DNA of 64,000 bases, taken from NCBI GenBank assembly GCA_002839155.1, contig PGXM01000007.1:1-64000 (forward strand), written 5' to 3'. The DNA comes from Tenericutes bacterium HGW-Tenericutes-1. Its GTDB lineage: Bacteria; Bacillota_I; Bacilli_A; Izemoplasmatales; Hujiaoplasmataceae. Below are positions 35,358-45,214 of the stretch, in pieces. The number at the start of each line of letters is the position of its first letter. Positions within the stretch are counted from its first letter, which is position 1. A model generated the notes under the pieces. That model was not told where the DNA came from and did no database searches. It was given only the letters and a program-made list of their open reading frames with translations. The position numbers and the translations under genes are program-made.

Positions 35358-36041
35358 TTAGATGACGTAGTCGCCTCGATAGCTAAGTAACATGACTTGA
35401 TCAACGCCCTGAAGATCTTTTAAGGCATTGATACGCTTGGTTATATCTTTTTGTCCACGAACTTCGAACGTATATTCGGATTTCGTTTCTAAAATCGTTT
35501 TATTACGAATTTGAAATTTTGAATAGACATCTTTCATGCTTGAAAGTAAGCTATCTTCGTTAAATTCACCAGAGACTCTAATAATGACAATAAAAGGCGT
35601 CGTGAATAATTCTAATGATTGAACGAGTAAAATACATAATCCTATGACGATTGAACCAATGACAGCGAGTAACCATGAATTGGCTCCCACGGTAATGCCA
35701 ACGCCGATGGTCCAAAACATAAAAATCGTATCAAGGGGATTCTTTATCGCCGTTCTAAAACGAACAATGGATAAAGCTCCGACCATACCGAGCGATAAAA
35801 CAATGTTGGACGCAACCGCCATAATAACCATTGAAGTCACTAAGGCAGAGACCGGTAAAGTCATCGCAAAACTTTTGTTATAAACGGTTGTCTGATAACT
35901 GAGTTTATAAATAAAAAGCACCCATAAACTTAATATAAAGGAAATTACTAGATTTAATATAACTTCCGTTACAGAGAGTTCCATCGATTGAATTTGATCT
36001 AAAAAATCACTTATCGCTAACATAATTGGACTCAAAATCAT
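35358..36041 (-). CDS. DUF4956 membrane protein
   Basis: The 227-residue protein has four or five hydrophobic helices in its first 150 residues with the DUF4956 core GMVGALSIVRFRTAIKNPLDTIFMFWTIGVG, and a soluble C-terminal alpha/beta domain. The family is almost always encoded next to VTC-domain polyphosphate polymerases, as here, and is thought to act with them at the membrane. It starts 13 bases after the VTC gene. The CotH kinase often present in such clusters is absent here. Confidence 0.87.
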   Translation of the reverse strand: MILSPIMLAISDFLDQIQSMELSVTEVILNLVISFILSLWVLFIYKLSYQTTVYNKSFAMTLPVSALVTSMVIMAVASNIVLSLGMVGALSIVRFRTAIKNPLDTIFMFWTIGVGITVGANSWLLAVIGSIVIGLCILLVQSLELFTTPFIVIIRVSGEFNEDSLLSSMKDVYSKFQIRNKTILETKSEYTFEVRGQKDITKRINALKDLQGVDQVMLLSYRGDYVI

Positions 36042-36053
36042 CCCTCATCTCTC

Positions 36054-36728
36054 TTAGTTGAATAAAATAATCCAACCCATATAGTATTTTGAAAAAGAAC
36101 TAACTTGGTACTTGTGAGAAAACACCACTTTACGAATCACTTCTGGTATAAATTCTGTATATTTCACTTCGAGGATCATATATCCAGGTTCATGAACTTT
36201 TCGTGCAAATAAAGCATCATTGCCATATTGATAAGCAACAATTTCTTTATCAAAGGTAATTCGAACGTCACCTTCAGGATAGGTGTAGGCTTCTCTTGAA
36301 TAATCGATAACTACTTCAGGATGTAAATCGTCTAGCTTCATTCTTGTGACAATGTCAGCGATTAAAGGACTATCAATGTGCTGATATAAAATATCAAAAT
36401 TTCGTTCAATTAAAGCGGTTGATAGTTCTTCTGTGACCCAAATTGATTCTTTTCCAGTCAGATTTCCTACTTTTGTTTTATACTCGAGTCTGACGTCACC
36501 AGGACCATAGGATCGCAAACGAAATTTTTGATGGTATTCAATTCCATCCGCTTTTTCACCAACCCGCGATTGATATAAATCATCAAAGTAAACACTTGAA
36601 ATGAAATAATCGCGGGTGGTGGAATTGGCGTGTGAATCAAGATTCATCAGGAGTGATAATTGATTGCTTAATTTACGGTATTCCTCGTATGTGATTAAAA
36701 ATTTAAGTTCTGTGCGTTTGATATCCAA
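36054..36728 (-). CDS. VTC-domain polyphosphate polymerase-like protein
   Basis: The ~225-residue protein is a VTC domain (PF09359): the tunnel-forming residues appear as RTELKFLI, YFISSVYFDD, KFRLRSYG, RLEYKTKVG, VVIDYSREAY and ILEVKYTE near the end. Yeast Vtc4 uses this fold to polymerise phosphate from ATP; bacterial members are paired with DUF4956 as here. Start: the GTG at 36737 has AAGGA only one base upstream, which is too close, while the TTG at 36728 has it 10 nt upstream and gives MDIKRTELKF, so I prefer 36728. It is the first gene of the VTC-DUF4956-PucR operon. Confidence 0.87.
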   Translation of the reverse strand: MDIKRTELKFLITYEEYRKLSNQLSLLMNLDSHANSTTRDYFISSVYFDDLYQSRVGEKADGIEYHQKFRLRSYGPGDVRLEYKTKVGNLTGKESIWVTEELSTALIERNFDILYQHIDSPLIADIVTRMKLDDLHPEVVIDYSREAYTYPEGDVRITFDKEIVAYQYGNDALFARKVHEPGYMILEVKYTEFIPEVIRKVVFSHKYQVSSFSKYYMGWIILFN

Positions 36729-36766
36729 TTGACCCACGTCCTTATTGAATCTTTGTTCAGTAAAAA

Positions 36767-36775
36767 ATTATAGCA
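36767..36775 (-). promoter_or_regulatory. Extended -10 promoter of the VTC-DUF4956-PucR operon
   Basis: TGCTATAAT on the minus strand (TG-N-TATAAT), about 39 bases before the VTC start. No good -35 is needed for an extended -10. Confidence 0.6.
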
Positions 36776-36817
36776 TAGATTTGTAATAAAAATTAATAGT
36801 TTTTTTATTTATGATTT

Positions 36818-37828
36818 TTATTCGCCAGTAATACCCGTTTTTTCGATACCTTGAACGAAAGATTTTTGTCCAACGAAATAGATGAGTAATAATGGGATAA
36901 TAGAAATCACGGTCGCAGCCATTTTATAAGACTCAACCAATTGCATTCCAGATCCTTCATCTGGTCTTGCAGGGTCAGAGGCTCTTGTGCCAAACAAGGA
37001 ATCGAATTTACCGAGTTGATTGGTAAAGAGTTCTACTCCATCACCGACCAGCATATTGGTGACATACGTCTCATTCCAGTTCCAAACAAATGAAAACAAG
37101 AAGACGACGACAATCGTAGAAAGTGATAGTTTGATAGTGATGTGCCAGAATAATTGAGCGGGATTCGCTCCATCGATTTTACCAGCTTCATATAAATCAT
37201 TGGGAATGAGTTTAAAGAAGTTGACGAAAATCATAATTAAAATTGCACTGTTAACTCCTTGGCCAAAGAATGCCATGATGAGTTGCGATTGATAAGTATT
37301 CAATCCTTTTCCAACGCCAGTCCATTCGAATTGTTGGTATAGTGAATTAAACATGTTGTATTGGGTAATTAATAAAATCGGTACTGGAATAATAAACGAT
37401 AGTAACAAAACGGTATAAAGGAATTTTTTTCCTCTAAATTCATAACGAGCAAATGCAAATCCGGTTAATGCTGAAATAACCGTTTGGAAGAATGCGAGTA
37501 AGAATGAATATTGGATAGAATTAACCAAAGAAACTGACCCATTCAGTACACGCCAAGCAACCGCAAAGTTCGAAAAAGAGAAAACTTTTGGGAACCATAC
37601 AACCTCTGGATTAACCAAATCAGTGGATGTCATAAACGAAAGAGAAATCATTTTGAGAATTGGAAATAAGAATACATAAGCAATGGTAATTAAGAAAACA
37701 TAAATAACGATTTGTGAAATGATATGTGTAATCCTTGTTTTATGTGTGCGAATATATTCTTTGGTGTTTTGAGAAAGAGTCGTTGTTTTAGATTTAATTA
37801 GTCCAAATTTAGCTAGTAAAGTTTTCAT
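36818..37828 (-). CDS. Sugar ABC transporter permease, MalG type
   Basis: This 336-residue CUT1-family inner permease has six transmembrane segments and the EAA loop YEAGKIDGANPAQLFWHI that contacts the ATPase. It has a long N-terminal cytosolic tail of ~35 residues. It overlaps the MalF-type gene upstream by 4 bases. It belongs to the end of the glucan locus, after DUF5696. The substrate is inferred from context: oligosaccharides from beta-glucan. Confidence 0.92.
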   Translation of the reverse strand: MKTLLAKFGLIKSKTTTLSQNTKEYIRTHKTRITHIISQIVIYVFLITIAYVFLFPILKMISLSFMTSTDLVNPEVVWFPKVFSFSNFAVAWRVLNGSVSLVNSIQYSFLLAFFQTVISALTGFAFARYEFRGKKFLYTVLLLSFIIPVPILLITQYNMFNSLYQQFEWTGVGKGLNTYQSQLIMAFFGQGVNSAILIMIFVNFFKLIPNDLYEAGKIDGANPAQLFWHITIKLSLSTIVVVFLFSFVWNWNETYVTNMLVGDGVELFTNQLGKFDSLFGTRASDPARPDEGSGMQLVESYKMAATVISIIPLLLIYFVGQKSFVQGIEKTGITGE

Positions 37829-38805
37829 TTAACAACCACCTCCCTGTTCTTCTGTTTAAGGCGTCTTTTCGCAATATTCTCCATATTCAAACGTTGAATT
37901 GAAGACAAGGTGACTTGTTTAATTTTTTCTGGTCTACCAAGAAGCAGATAAGCAATTCCTACGAGCGCAAACACAACAATCGTATAGATAAATGCGAATG
38001 TGGACGCAAGTCCAATACCAGCTGCGGAAGTATAAATTGAGTTTTGAATCGTATAGTAGACAGGATTTAAAGCAAATGTTCCTAATTGAACAATGGTGAA
38101 AATGGCGGTAACGAATGCAGTTGGTTTAACGATTGGAACTTTAATTTTCCATAAAATTTGCCAACCATTCGCTCCATCGATTTTCGCAGCTTCATACAAG
38201 TTCACATTAATTTTTTGTAAAGCATTCAAGAACAAAATGACCGGAATACCAGTAAACCATAGAACCATGGTAAAGTTTGAGAATAACCCTGACAAAGCTT
38301 CAGCGAGTCCAGGACTATAAGAAAGAATCATTTTAAAGACAATGTTACTTTCATAGTCTAATAAACTACCTGCGCCATTCCATCTTAATATGCCCGTCAC
38401 AGGTCCACTCATAATAATGACTGGTAAGAAATAAATGACTCTAAAAACTGATTGACCTTTGACACCGGTATTTAATAATATCGCTAAGATAAAACCAACA
38501 ATGATAATCGTTGGAACATAGGTCGCTTCCATGATGACAAAGTCAATGAGTTCTGGGAAGAAATACAAGTTTCTAAATGCAGTCCCAAAGTTACCGCCAG
38601 TAACATTTAAATTGTAAGTATAGACCAAGGTGTTTGCTTCTCTCGTGATTTGGAAAGCGGTGTTATAAATGGTTTGGAAAAATGGGTAGACTACAAAGAC
38701 CAAAAACCCCAACATCCAAGGCAGGATGAATAAGTAAGCAATTTTATTTTGATTTTCAATGTTTGATGTCGCAGTTAACGACTTTAACGTTTTATTTTTA
38801 GCCAT
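37825..38805 (-). CDS. Sugar ABC transporter permease, MalF type
   Basis: The 326-residue CUT1 permease has six or seven transmembrane helices and the EAA motif YEAAKIDGANGWQILWKIKVP. An in-frame GTG at 38814 lies inside the ribosome site, so the ATG at 38805 (AGGAGG at a spacing of ~8) is the start. It is paired with the MalG-type gene downstream (4-base overlap), and the DUF5696 gene ends 1 base upstream. It forms a second permease pair next to 43352-45214, without its own binding-protein gene adjacent. Confidence 0.92.
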   Translation of the reverse strand: MAKNKTLKSLTATSNIENQNKIAYLFILPWMLGFLVFVVYPFFQTIYNTAFQITREANTLVYTYNLNVTGGNFGTAFRNLYFFPELIDFVIMEATYVPTIIIVGFILAILLNTGVKGQSVFRVIYFLPVIIMSGPVTGILRWNGAGSLLDYESNIVFKMILSYSPGLAEALSGLFSNFTMVLWFTGIPVILFLNALQKINVNLYEAAKIDGANGWQILWKIKVPIVKPTAFVTAIFTIVQLGTFALNPVYYTIQNSIYTSAAGIGLASTFAFIYTIVVFALVGIAYLLLGRPEKIKQVTLSSIQRLNMENIAKRRLKQKNREVVVK

Positions 38806-38806
38806 C

Positions 38807-41290
38807 TTACTCACCTCCTAATACAACATAAGAGGATGCTGGAACTTGGGTTGTACCCACCATTTCAGTGCTATCGCCATAGTTGATGAGTATTTCTACG
38901 CCATTGGAATACGTGTTTCTAATCAATCCGGAAGCTAAAACTTCACGATTAATCCAAGTAGCACCGATAACTTCTTTGAGTGCGCCATTAACTGAAAAGT
39001 AGATTTCTTCAATCAATTCTTCATACAATGCATACTCAGTCGAGTAATAAATCGATGAATTCGTGTCTGTTAAAACATACGAAGGTTGCTGTGTTAAAAT
39101 GAATGAAGGATAAAGATTGAAATCGATCATTCTTAACACATCATGGGTGGTATAAAATGAGAAGTTCGCATAGATTGCATACATTTCCATCGTATTTTGC
39201 AATAAGATTTGTAAGAATGGAACCGTATCGGTTTCAATCAAAAATTGAGTGGTGTAAACATCCATTTGTAAGTAACGATCTGTGTATTTGTATAAGTAAC
39301 TATTCGGTTTAGTTAAGTTAAGAATTGCAGTGTCATCATAGGAGGCGAATGCTTCACGATAAAGTTCAATGGCCTGTGTTCTTGTCGTTCCTTCAGCCGT
39401 ATAATCCGTGATTAAGTTTGAAGTCATGCCACTAACAGTTAAGGAATCTGCACCCATCTTTAAGAATGTTTTTGATTGTTTGTGTAGCCATTCAACACTC
39501 TTTAAAGGTCTTGCATAATAAAATTCATAAATCATTTCATTATAGGTTAAGACTCTGCCATACCAACCAGCAGGATGTTTTGTAGCATTGCGGTATAATG
39601 AGATTTGTTCTTCATTAATCAAATAATAATCTTGATAAAATGAGAGATCAATTCCCAGTTCCTTCATTTCTTCAATCGCGTTTCGATAAGCGGCTTTCGA
39701 ACCAATTTTACTTGCAAACTCGGTTTTCGATGGATTGCCTAAAGTTAAACCATCTTTTTGCCAACCCAGCATACCCGAGGAGATGTTCTCAATACCCTTA
39801 GATGAGACATCTTTGAGAATATTAACGACATCTTTTGCCGTTGTTGCGACCATGGTATTGTAACCCACAATCGAATTTTCAGAATCAGCCATGAGGAAAT
39901 CCAAACGAATACCAATATTATCCATCACGGAATTCTTTAGCTTCAATTCTTCTTGTTCAATTAAATAGTCTTTATACTTTAATGCCATACCGACATAATT
40001 AGCTGGGTAACCATCAGTAGATCCATCACCCGCTAAGAAATTATAGTTCATGACGATATCAAAATGATTGATGTCTTCCCAAATGGAAGGAACAGGATTA
40101 TCCCCATCTAGCGTATAAAGTTTATTATAAGAGAAATTATAGTTGAAGTTCACATGGGTTGAATTGTATTTATAAATATTTTCTTCAGGAACAGATATAA
40201 TCGACATATATTCAGAACCGCTCGTCGCATACGCAACAAATGCCGCTTGATTATTGCCGTGTGCAATACCATATACAGGGATTGAAGCCGTTTTAAATGG
40301 AACATAAGCTCCGCTTGTTGTTAGGTAATTTTGGTAACTTTGAGAAGCGTCATCGCCATAGATTGTCGCTTTAAATGATCTTAAAGAAACAGAATTATCA
40401 CGGAATCGAATCAAAGCACCTGTGCCATCAGGAACAAAGGCATATCCGCCAATCATTTCTTCTTGAACATCTACTACGGTGTAATCAGCATCTTCTTCGC
40501 CAATAGCGTCAATGGCGGTATAAACCGCATTCACGCCACCGACTGCACCCATATAGTTCGCAATACCAATATTAGAAAGATATGGTAAAGCGGTACCTGT
40601 TAGGTTTTCATTGAGGATTTCAAGTTTAAATCCCTCATCTGATAAATAGATATCAGCGATGATTTCAAGATCTAAATCTTTATTAACCCCTAGATTGATT
40701 GCACTGACCGTAAAACGCCAGTGTGAAGAATCATTATTGACTTTGGCGATTTTAGAAGTCACTTTATAAAGCGAACTCTTTAAATAACTTGAATAAACGG
40801 TGCTTTGTGAGAAAATTGAATCACTTTCACCTTTTGAGTAATAGTTGAAGTAAATTAATGAATTGGCTTGTAAAGGTCCTGTTGTGGTTCCTGTCAAAGA
40901 ATTGATGCTTGCATCACATTCATCTTGGAACTCACCAAAAGAAATATCTCCATCTTTATAATCCCTTAAAGCCCCTTTACAGGCAGTCGCTTGCGTTGCT
41001 TTAGTGACATTTGGATCGATATCTAACCCTGTTTTCCAAGTATAACCATTGCGTTTGTCAAATACAGCTAAGACATCGCGTTGTTCTTGCCAGTAAAATT
41101 CATAAGTGCTATTTTGCATTAATAATGCATAGCCACCTTCATCGAAATCGACAACAGGGATTTCATCAAGCGTATCGGGATTAACATCCGTATCGCGACC
41201 CGTCGAGACATAAGCAGCGTGTAATACTATTGGAGTCATTGTCGCAACGAATGCAACCATTAATAGAATCAATTTTTTAACCGATAACAT
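38807..41290 (-). CDS. Secreted DUF5696 protein, possible cryptic glycosidase
   Basis: The 827-residue protein starts with a cleavable signal peptide (LHA-A near residue 26). Residues ~45-430 match the DUF5696 entry (YEFYWQEQRDVLAVFDKRNGYTWKTG) and look like a large beta-sandwich. Residues ~455-720 have the alternating strands and helices of a TIM barrel (IGIRLDFLMAD, ISSGMLGWQKDG, LSFYQDYYLINEEQ), and a small beta domain follows. This three-part layout is that of glycoside hydrolases with a mutarotase-like sandwich, GH101 being a remote possibility, but no catalytic pair can be assigned. It lies between two permease sets in the glucan locus. The first bases overlap the NHL-Yip1 gene by 14. 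Confidence 0.8.
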   Translation of the reverse strand: MLSVKKLILLMVAFVATMTPIVLHAAYVSTGRDTDVNPDTLDEIPVVDFDEGGYALLMQNSTYEFYWQEQRDVLAVFDKRNGYTWKTGLDIDPNVTKATQATACKGALRDYKDGDISFGEFQDECDASINSLTGTTTGPLQANSLIYFNYYSKGESDSIFSQSTVYSSYLKSSLYKVTSKIAKVNNDSSHWRFTVSAINLGVNKDLDLEIIADIYLSDEGFKLEILNENLTGTALPYLSNIGIANYMGAVGGVNAVYTAIDAIGEEDADYTVVDVQEEMIGGYAFVPDGTGALIRFRDNSVSLRSFKATIYGDDASQSYQNYLTTSGAYVPFKTASIPVYGIAHGNNQAAFVAYATSGSEYMSIISVPEENIYKYNSTHVNFNYNFSYNKLYTLDGDNPVPSIWEDINHFDIVMNYNFLAGDGSTDGYPANYVGMALKYKDYLIEQEELKLKNSVMDNIGIRLDFLMADSENSIVGYNTMVATTAKDVVNILKDVSSKGIENISSGMLGWQKDGLTLGNPSKTEFASKIGSKAAYRNAIEEMKELGIDLSFYQDYYLINEEQISLYRNATKHPAGWYGRVLTYNEMIYEFYYARPLKSVEWLHKQSKTFLKMGADSLTVSGMTSNLITDYTAEGTTRTQAIELYREAFASYDDTAILNLTKPNSYLYKYTDRYLQMDVYTTQFLIETDTVPFLQILLQNTMEMYAIYANFSFYTTHDVLRMIDFNLYPSFILTQQPSYVLTDTNSSIYYSTEYALYEELIEEIYFSVNGALKEVIGATWINREVLASGLIRNTYSNGVEILINYGDSTEMVGTTQVPASSYVVLGGE

Positions 41291-43340
41291 TGCGCCAGCC
41301 CTCCTTTAGTATTTCTTCAAAGAATACAAATAATTGTTTGATGGTCATTTGAACGAATGATAAAACAAGTAAGATTACAAGGATGAAAACAATGGTGAGT
41401 AAGATACTCTTGATTGTCTCTCCAAATGAATAGTTTTGAATTTCAGATACTGAGATAAAGATTAGTAATAATGTCCAAGCAACGCCAATCACCATGATTG
41501 TATTGAGTAAGAATAATTCATTGGTCGTTGCGACATAACTGAATAATGTTGCTGATATAGAAGCTAAGATGAATGGATAGAAAGAATAAGCAACGCCTTT
41601 ATAGATTTCACCGACGGTTCCTTCACCATCTTGAATTGAAGTAATCATGTAGCTACATACAATGAATAAACCTACTACGACAACGAAGCCTAAGATGATT
41701 GACCCCAAGTCCATATCTTTTAAGTCAACGAACTGGAAGATAAATCCTTTACCAGCGACGAATAACAGATAGGATAAGAATGCTAAAACCAAGATCAAGG
41801 TCGCTCCTAAGTAAGAGCCTTTTGCTTTTCGTCTTAAGTAATAGAATGAATCGTTGGGTTTTGTCGCAACATTTTTCATGTATAAGATATCATTGATGAT
41901 TCTGACATTTTTAACCTTAGAAATGGTATTTCTCGCAGTCGTCAAATAATGATATCGTTTGTCCGTCGCTTTAATCGCAATGACAGCTACTAAGCCAAAC
42001 AAGGAAAGTCCAATAATTAATAACAAGTATTCTTGAAGCCAAATGTTTCTTAGTTCCCAGAATGCTTCAGAATAAAGCATGCGATTTCCAGCAATTTCAA
42101 AATGATAAGCAGCGAGTTCATACTCTTCGGTTTGTAAATAGTTTTTCGCAATGCCGTTATGCGCTAAAATTGACAATTGGTTGAGTTTAAGGACCTCACT
42201 CCAAATCGCAATCGACTCATCATAACGTGTTTCGTTATAGTCGTTAATTGCTTCATAAATCATATTAGCGTAATCGGTTGGAACGAAAGATTGAATGTAA
42301 CTATTGCTAGAATCCGCGGTCCATATATGACCGTTATCATCAACGGTAATCGAGGCTAAAGTTTTAAAAATACCCGCAATAGCGAAATCGTAAGATCCAC
42401 CAAAGGTGTAGATGAATTCACCGTCATTGGTGTAAACATCAATCCACCCCCCTTGGTCGGCTGTATAGATAATCCCCGATTTATCAGTGAAAATATCAAT
42501 AAGTTTTGTGTTTGATAAAAATACCTCAGACAACATATTCGTGCCTTGCGTATTATGTTTCTTCATGTTCTCATTTCTAAATTGAGACGAGGATGATGAA
42601 TAAACAATCCCATTGTTATCGATAAACACTGAAGTGAATACCGGTGGCGTAAAGTTAAGGCCTAAATCGGCTAATTGCTCGTCACTATAGATGAATTGTT
42701 GGAATTGTTCTCTTAAAGATAAAGTCACTTTATTGGCTGAGAAGAATCCTAAAAATCCACCCGTATTTGATAATTGAACGATACCATCTGAAGATCCCTT
42801 AGAGACAACATACATGATACCTGCTTTATCAACTGCGATTTTTTCAGGTTGGAAAAGTAAGGTTTCATACATGATGGAATCAGGTTTCCCGAAGGTTTGA
42901 AGCAAGGTTCCTGTTGCATCAAAATGGAACACTTTTCCTGCTGTAGGGTCAGCGACATAAATGTCACCTTCGGTAATGTACGCTGACGTATTCATGACAG
43001 CGAATAAACCTTGAGGATTGACCATTTCTGGATGTGTAATGTCCCATGAAGTTTTTGTTTGTGTATTATACACGACAACTCTTTTATTGCCCGAATCAGC
43101 AATTAAAAGTTCATTTTGACTATTGAATGTAATATCTTTCGGAGCATCTAACCCTAAGAATGTTATGGTTTGCCCAGGCAAATAGGCATCTTGGGTCCGA
43201 ACGTATTCATAATCATCATCTAAAGCATAGGTGTAGGTCGTTGAAGAGGAAGCGTCTGTTCTAAGAACACTTGACGAAATCGCAAGTCCTAAAACGAGAG
43301 CTGACAGCGACAAGACCATGAATTTTTTAAATAGTCTCAT
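41277..43340 (-). CDS. NHL-propeller / TPR / Yip1 membrane protein
   Basis: This 687-residue protein has a signal-like N-terminus and an extracellular NHL-type propeller at residues ~55-350 (LDAPKDITFNSQNELLIADSGNKRVVVYN; LFQPEKIAVDKAGIMYVVS; LASITVDDNGHIWTADS). A short TPR segment (~357-420), one transmembrane helix (~433-452), a cytosolic stretch (~455-510) and a C-terminal Yip1-family five-helix membrane domain (~510-680) follow. It may sense or organise glucan fragments at the membrane near the ABC importer. No enzymatic residue was found. AGGAGGAG precedes the ATG. It is embedded in the operon between the first permease pair and DUF5696. Confidence 0.82.
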   Translation of the reverse strand: MRLFKKFMVLSLSALVLGLAISSSVLRTDASSSTTYTYALDDDYEYVRTQDAYLPGQTITFLGLDAPKDITFNSQNELLIADSGNKRVVVYNTQTKTSWDITHPEMVNPQGLFAVMNTSAYITEGDIYVADPTAGKVFHFDATGTLLQTFGKPDSIMYETLLFQPEKIAVDKAGIMYVVSKGSSDGIVQLSNTGGFLGFFSANKVTLSLREQFQQFIYSDEQLADLGLNFTPPVFTSVFIDNNGIVYSSSSSQFRNENMKKHNTQGTNMLSEVFLSNTKLIDIFTDKSGIIYTADQGGWIDVYTNDGEFIYTFGGSYDFAIAGIFKTLASITVDDNGHIWTADSSNSYIQSFVPTDYANMIYEAINDYNETRYDESIAIWSEVLKLNQLSILAHNGIAKNYLQTEEYELAAYHFEIAGNRMLYSEAFWELRNIWLQEYLLLIIGLSLFGLVAVIAIKATDKRYHYLTTARNTISKVKNVRIINDILYMKNVATKPNDSFYYLRRKAKGSYLGATLILVLAFLSYLLFVAGKGFIFQFVDLKDMDLGSIILGFVVVVGLFIVCSYMITSIQDGEGTVGEIYKGVAYSFYPFILASISATLFSYVATTNELFLLNTIMVIGVAWTLLLIFISVSEIQNYSFGETIKSILLTIVFILVILLVLSFVQMTIKQLFVFFEEILKEGWRNVIG

Positions 43341-43351
43341 AATGTCTCCTC

Positions 43352-44224
43352 CTACTTGATTCCTGAGTGACTCATCGTATCCATCACGTTGCCTTGCATG
43401 ACGATAAAGATGATCAAATTAGGAATGAACATAACCAGTCCGGCAGCTGCAGCAATCCCCACTCCTGCTGGACCTGCTGTTGCTGCGGTTAATGTATTCA
43501 TATAAAATGCAAATGTCTTTTTAGTTTCATCAATTACATAAATGTTCGATGATTCCGTGGTGTTCCAAATGAATTGGAAGGACAAAATCGCTACGGTTGC
43601 GAGCGCTGGTTTTACGAGCGGTCCAATGATTTTTGTGACGATATGCCAATCGTTGGCACCATCGATCTTCGCTGCCTCAATGAGCTCATCTGGCACCTGG
43701 TCGATAAATTGTTTAACTAAGAACAACCCAACGGGCATTGCAAGATAAGGAATGATATGCGCTGCAAACGAATTCGTTAATCCAAGGGTAGTTACAACTA
43801 AGTATCTTGGAATCGCAACTGCAGTCGCAACGAACATTAATGCCGTTTGGTTGATTGAAAACAACGTCTTCTTCGCTTTAAAGTTTTTCTTAGAAAGTGC
43901 ATAACCAGTCGCAAGCGTAATGAGAATCGTCAAAAGAATCGTCGCTACCGTAATAAAGATAGAATTGAAGAAATAACGTGTCATCGGTACGCCTGTACCT
44001 GAAGCTGTTCTAAAGAGTCTTGCAAAGTTATCTAGCGTTGGATTCGAAACAAAGAATCTTGGTGGGAATAAGAATAATTCTGATAAGGGTTTAAATGCTT
44101 GGCTGACAACATATAAAACCGGTAATAACATGAATAAGCCAACTGGAACCAGTAAGAAATAGAACTTCAATTGTGATTTATGGAAGGATTTCGGATTAAT
44201 TTGTGTCCCTAAGAAACTAGCCAT
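43352..44224 (-). CDS. Sugar ABC transporter permease, MalG type
   Basis: The 290-residue CUT1 permease has six transmembrane helices and the EAA loop LIEAAKIDGANDWHIVTKIIGPLVKP. The start ATG has GGTGAT at a spacing of 5. It follows its MalF-type partner by 6 bases. Together with the 995-residue binding protein they form the first complete importer of the locus apart from the ATPase. Confidence 0.93.
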   Translation of the reverse strand: MASFLGTQINPKSFHKSQLKFYFLLVPVGLFMLLPVLYVVSQAFKPLSELFLFPPRFFVSNPTLDNFARLFRTASGTGVPMTRYFFNSIFITVATILLTILITLATGYALSKKNFKAKKTLFSINQTALMFVATAVAIPRYLVVTTLGLTNSFAAHIIPYLAMPVGLFLVKQFIDQVPDELIEAAKIDGANDWHIVTKIIGPLVKPALATVAILSFQFIWNTTESSNIYVIDETKKTFAFYMNTLTAATAGPAGVGIAAAAGLVMFIPNLIIFIVMQGNVMDTMSHSGIK

Positions 44225-44230
44225 TTATCA

Positions 44231-45214
44231 TCACCGATCCTTTTCGCCGAATAAGCGGTAAGCCACTCTTGAGAACATTAAAATCAATAACAAGAGTAAT
44301 ACAGAAAGTGCTGCCGCATATCCCATTTCATAACGAATAAAACCATAATCATCAATATGGTTAACAATTAACTGACCTGCGTATTGCGGCGTTGGGTTAG
44401 ATCCCGACAACGCAACACCAATACCGCCGGCATTGAATGCACCAACAATCGCCATAACCGCACCGAATAACATTTGCGGTTTCATCGAGGGAATGGTGAT
44501 ATAAAAAATCTCTTGAAGACGGTTTTTAATGCCGTCGATATAAGCCGCTTCATACATTTCGCGGTTGACATTTAAAATACCTGCTAGCATCGATAAGAAG
44601 CCAATGCCCATCGAACTCCATAACGTTACGAATATCATGATGCTCATCAAATAATCGCCAGATTGGAGAAAATCAATCGGGGTATTTACAAATCCTAAAT
44701 CAAGGAAGATTGCATTGATATAGCCCGATTTATCGCCTGAGAATAAAGTTCTAAAGATAACACCTGTTAAAACGCCCCCCAGCATTGAAGGGGTATAAAG
44801 TGCAAGCGCTAAATATTTTCTGGGTGTTGATTGAATTTGAGAAAGCATCCAAGCCATGAGGAATGATAAAGCATATCCTCCTGGTCCGGTAATGATGGCG
44901 TATTTTAACGTATTAGGTAAAACATAACGTAAGAATACTTCATCTTGCGTCAAAATCATGATGTAGTTATAAAATCCACCCATCTTCGCATAGACAGGCA
45001 TTTCAATGACGTTAAAATAGGTAAATGATAAACCCATAGCCACTAAAACTGGAATAACTATAAACAAGGTGAATAAAATAATATATGGCGCAAGTAATAA
45101 TACGGTTGATAATTTGTCTTTATCAACTTTTTCCCATGCAGGTTGAATCTTTGTTTGATAGAGTTTTTTGAGTTTGTTATCTTTTTTCTCTATCTTGTTT
45201 TCTGCCATCATCAT
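44231..45214 (-). CDS. Sugar ABC transporter permease, MalF type
   Basis: This 327-residue CUT1 permease has a charged N-terminal tail of ~40 residues, six or seven helices and the EAA loop [26 protein letters not shown]. The EAA loop deviates at its centre (IDGIKNRLQ instead of IDGANxxQ), while the other three permeases keep the consensus. The start is an ATG triplet run overlapping the stop of the binding-protein gene as ATGA. Confidence 0.92.
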   Translation of the reverse strand: MMMAENKIEKKDNKLKKLYQTKIQPAWEKVDKDKLSTVLLLAPYIILFTLFIVIPVLVAMGLSFTYFNVIEMPVYAKMGGFYNYIMILTQDEVFLRYVLPNTLKYAIITGPGGYALSFLMAWMLSQIQSTPRKYLALALYTPSMLGGVLTGVIFRTLFSGDKSGYINAIFLDLGFVNTPIDFLQSGDYLMSIMIFVTLWSSMGIGFLSMLAGILNVNREMYEAAYIDGIKNRLQEIFYITIPSMKPQMLFGAVMAIVGAFNAGGIGVALSGSNPTPQYAGQLIVNHIDDYGFIRYEMGYAAALSVLLLLLILMFSRVAYRLFGEKDR

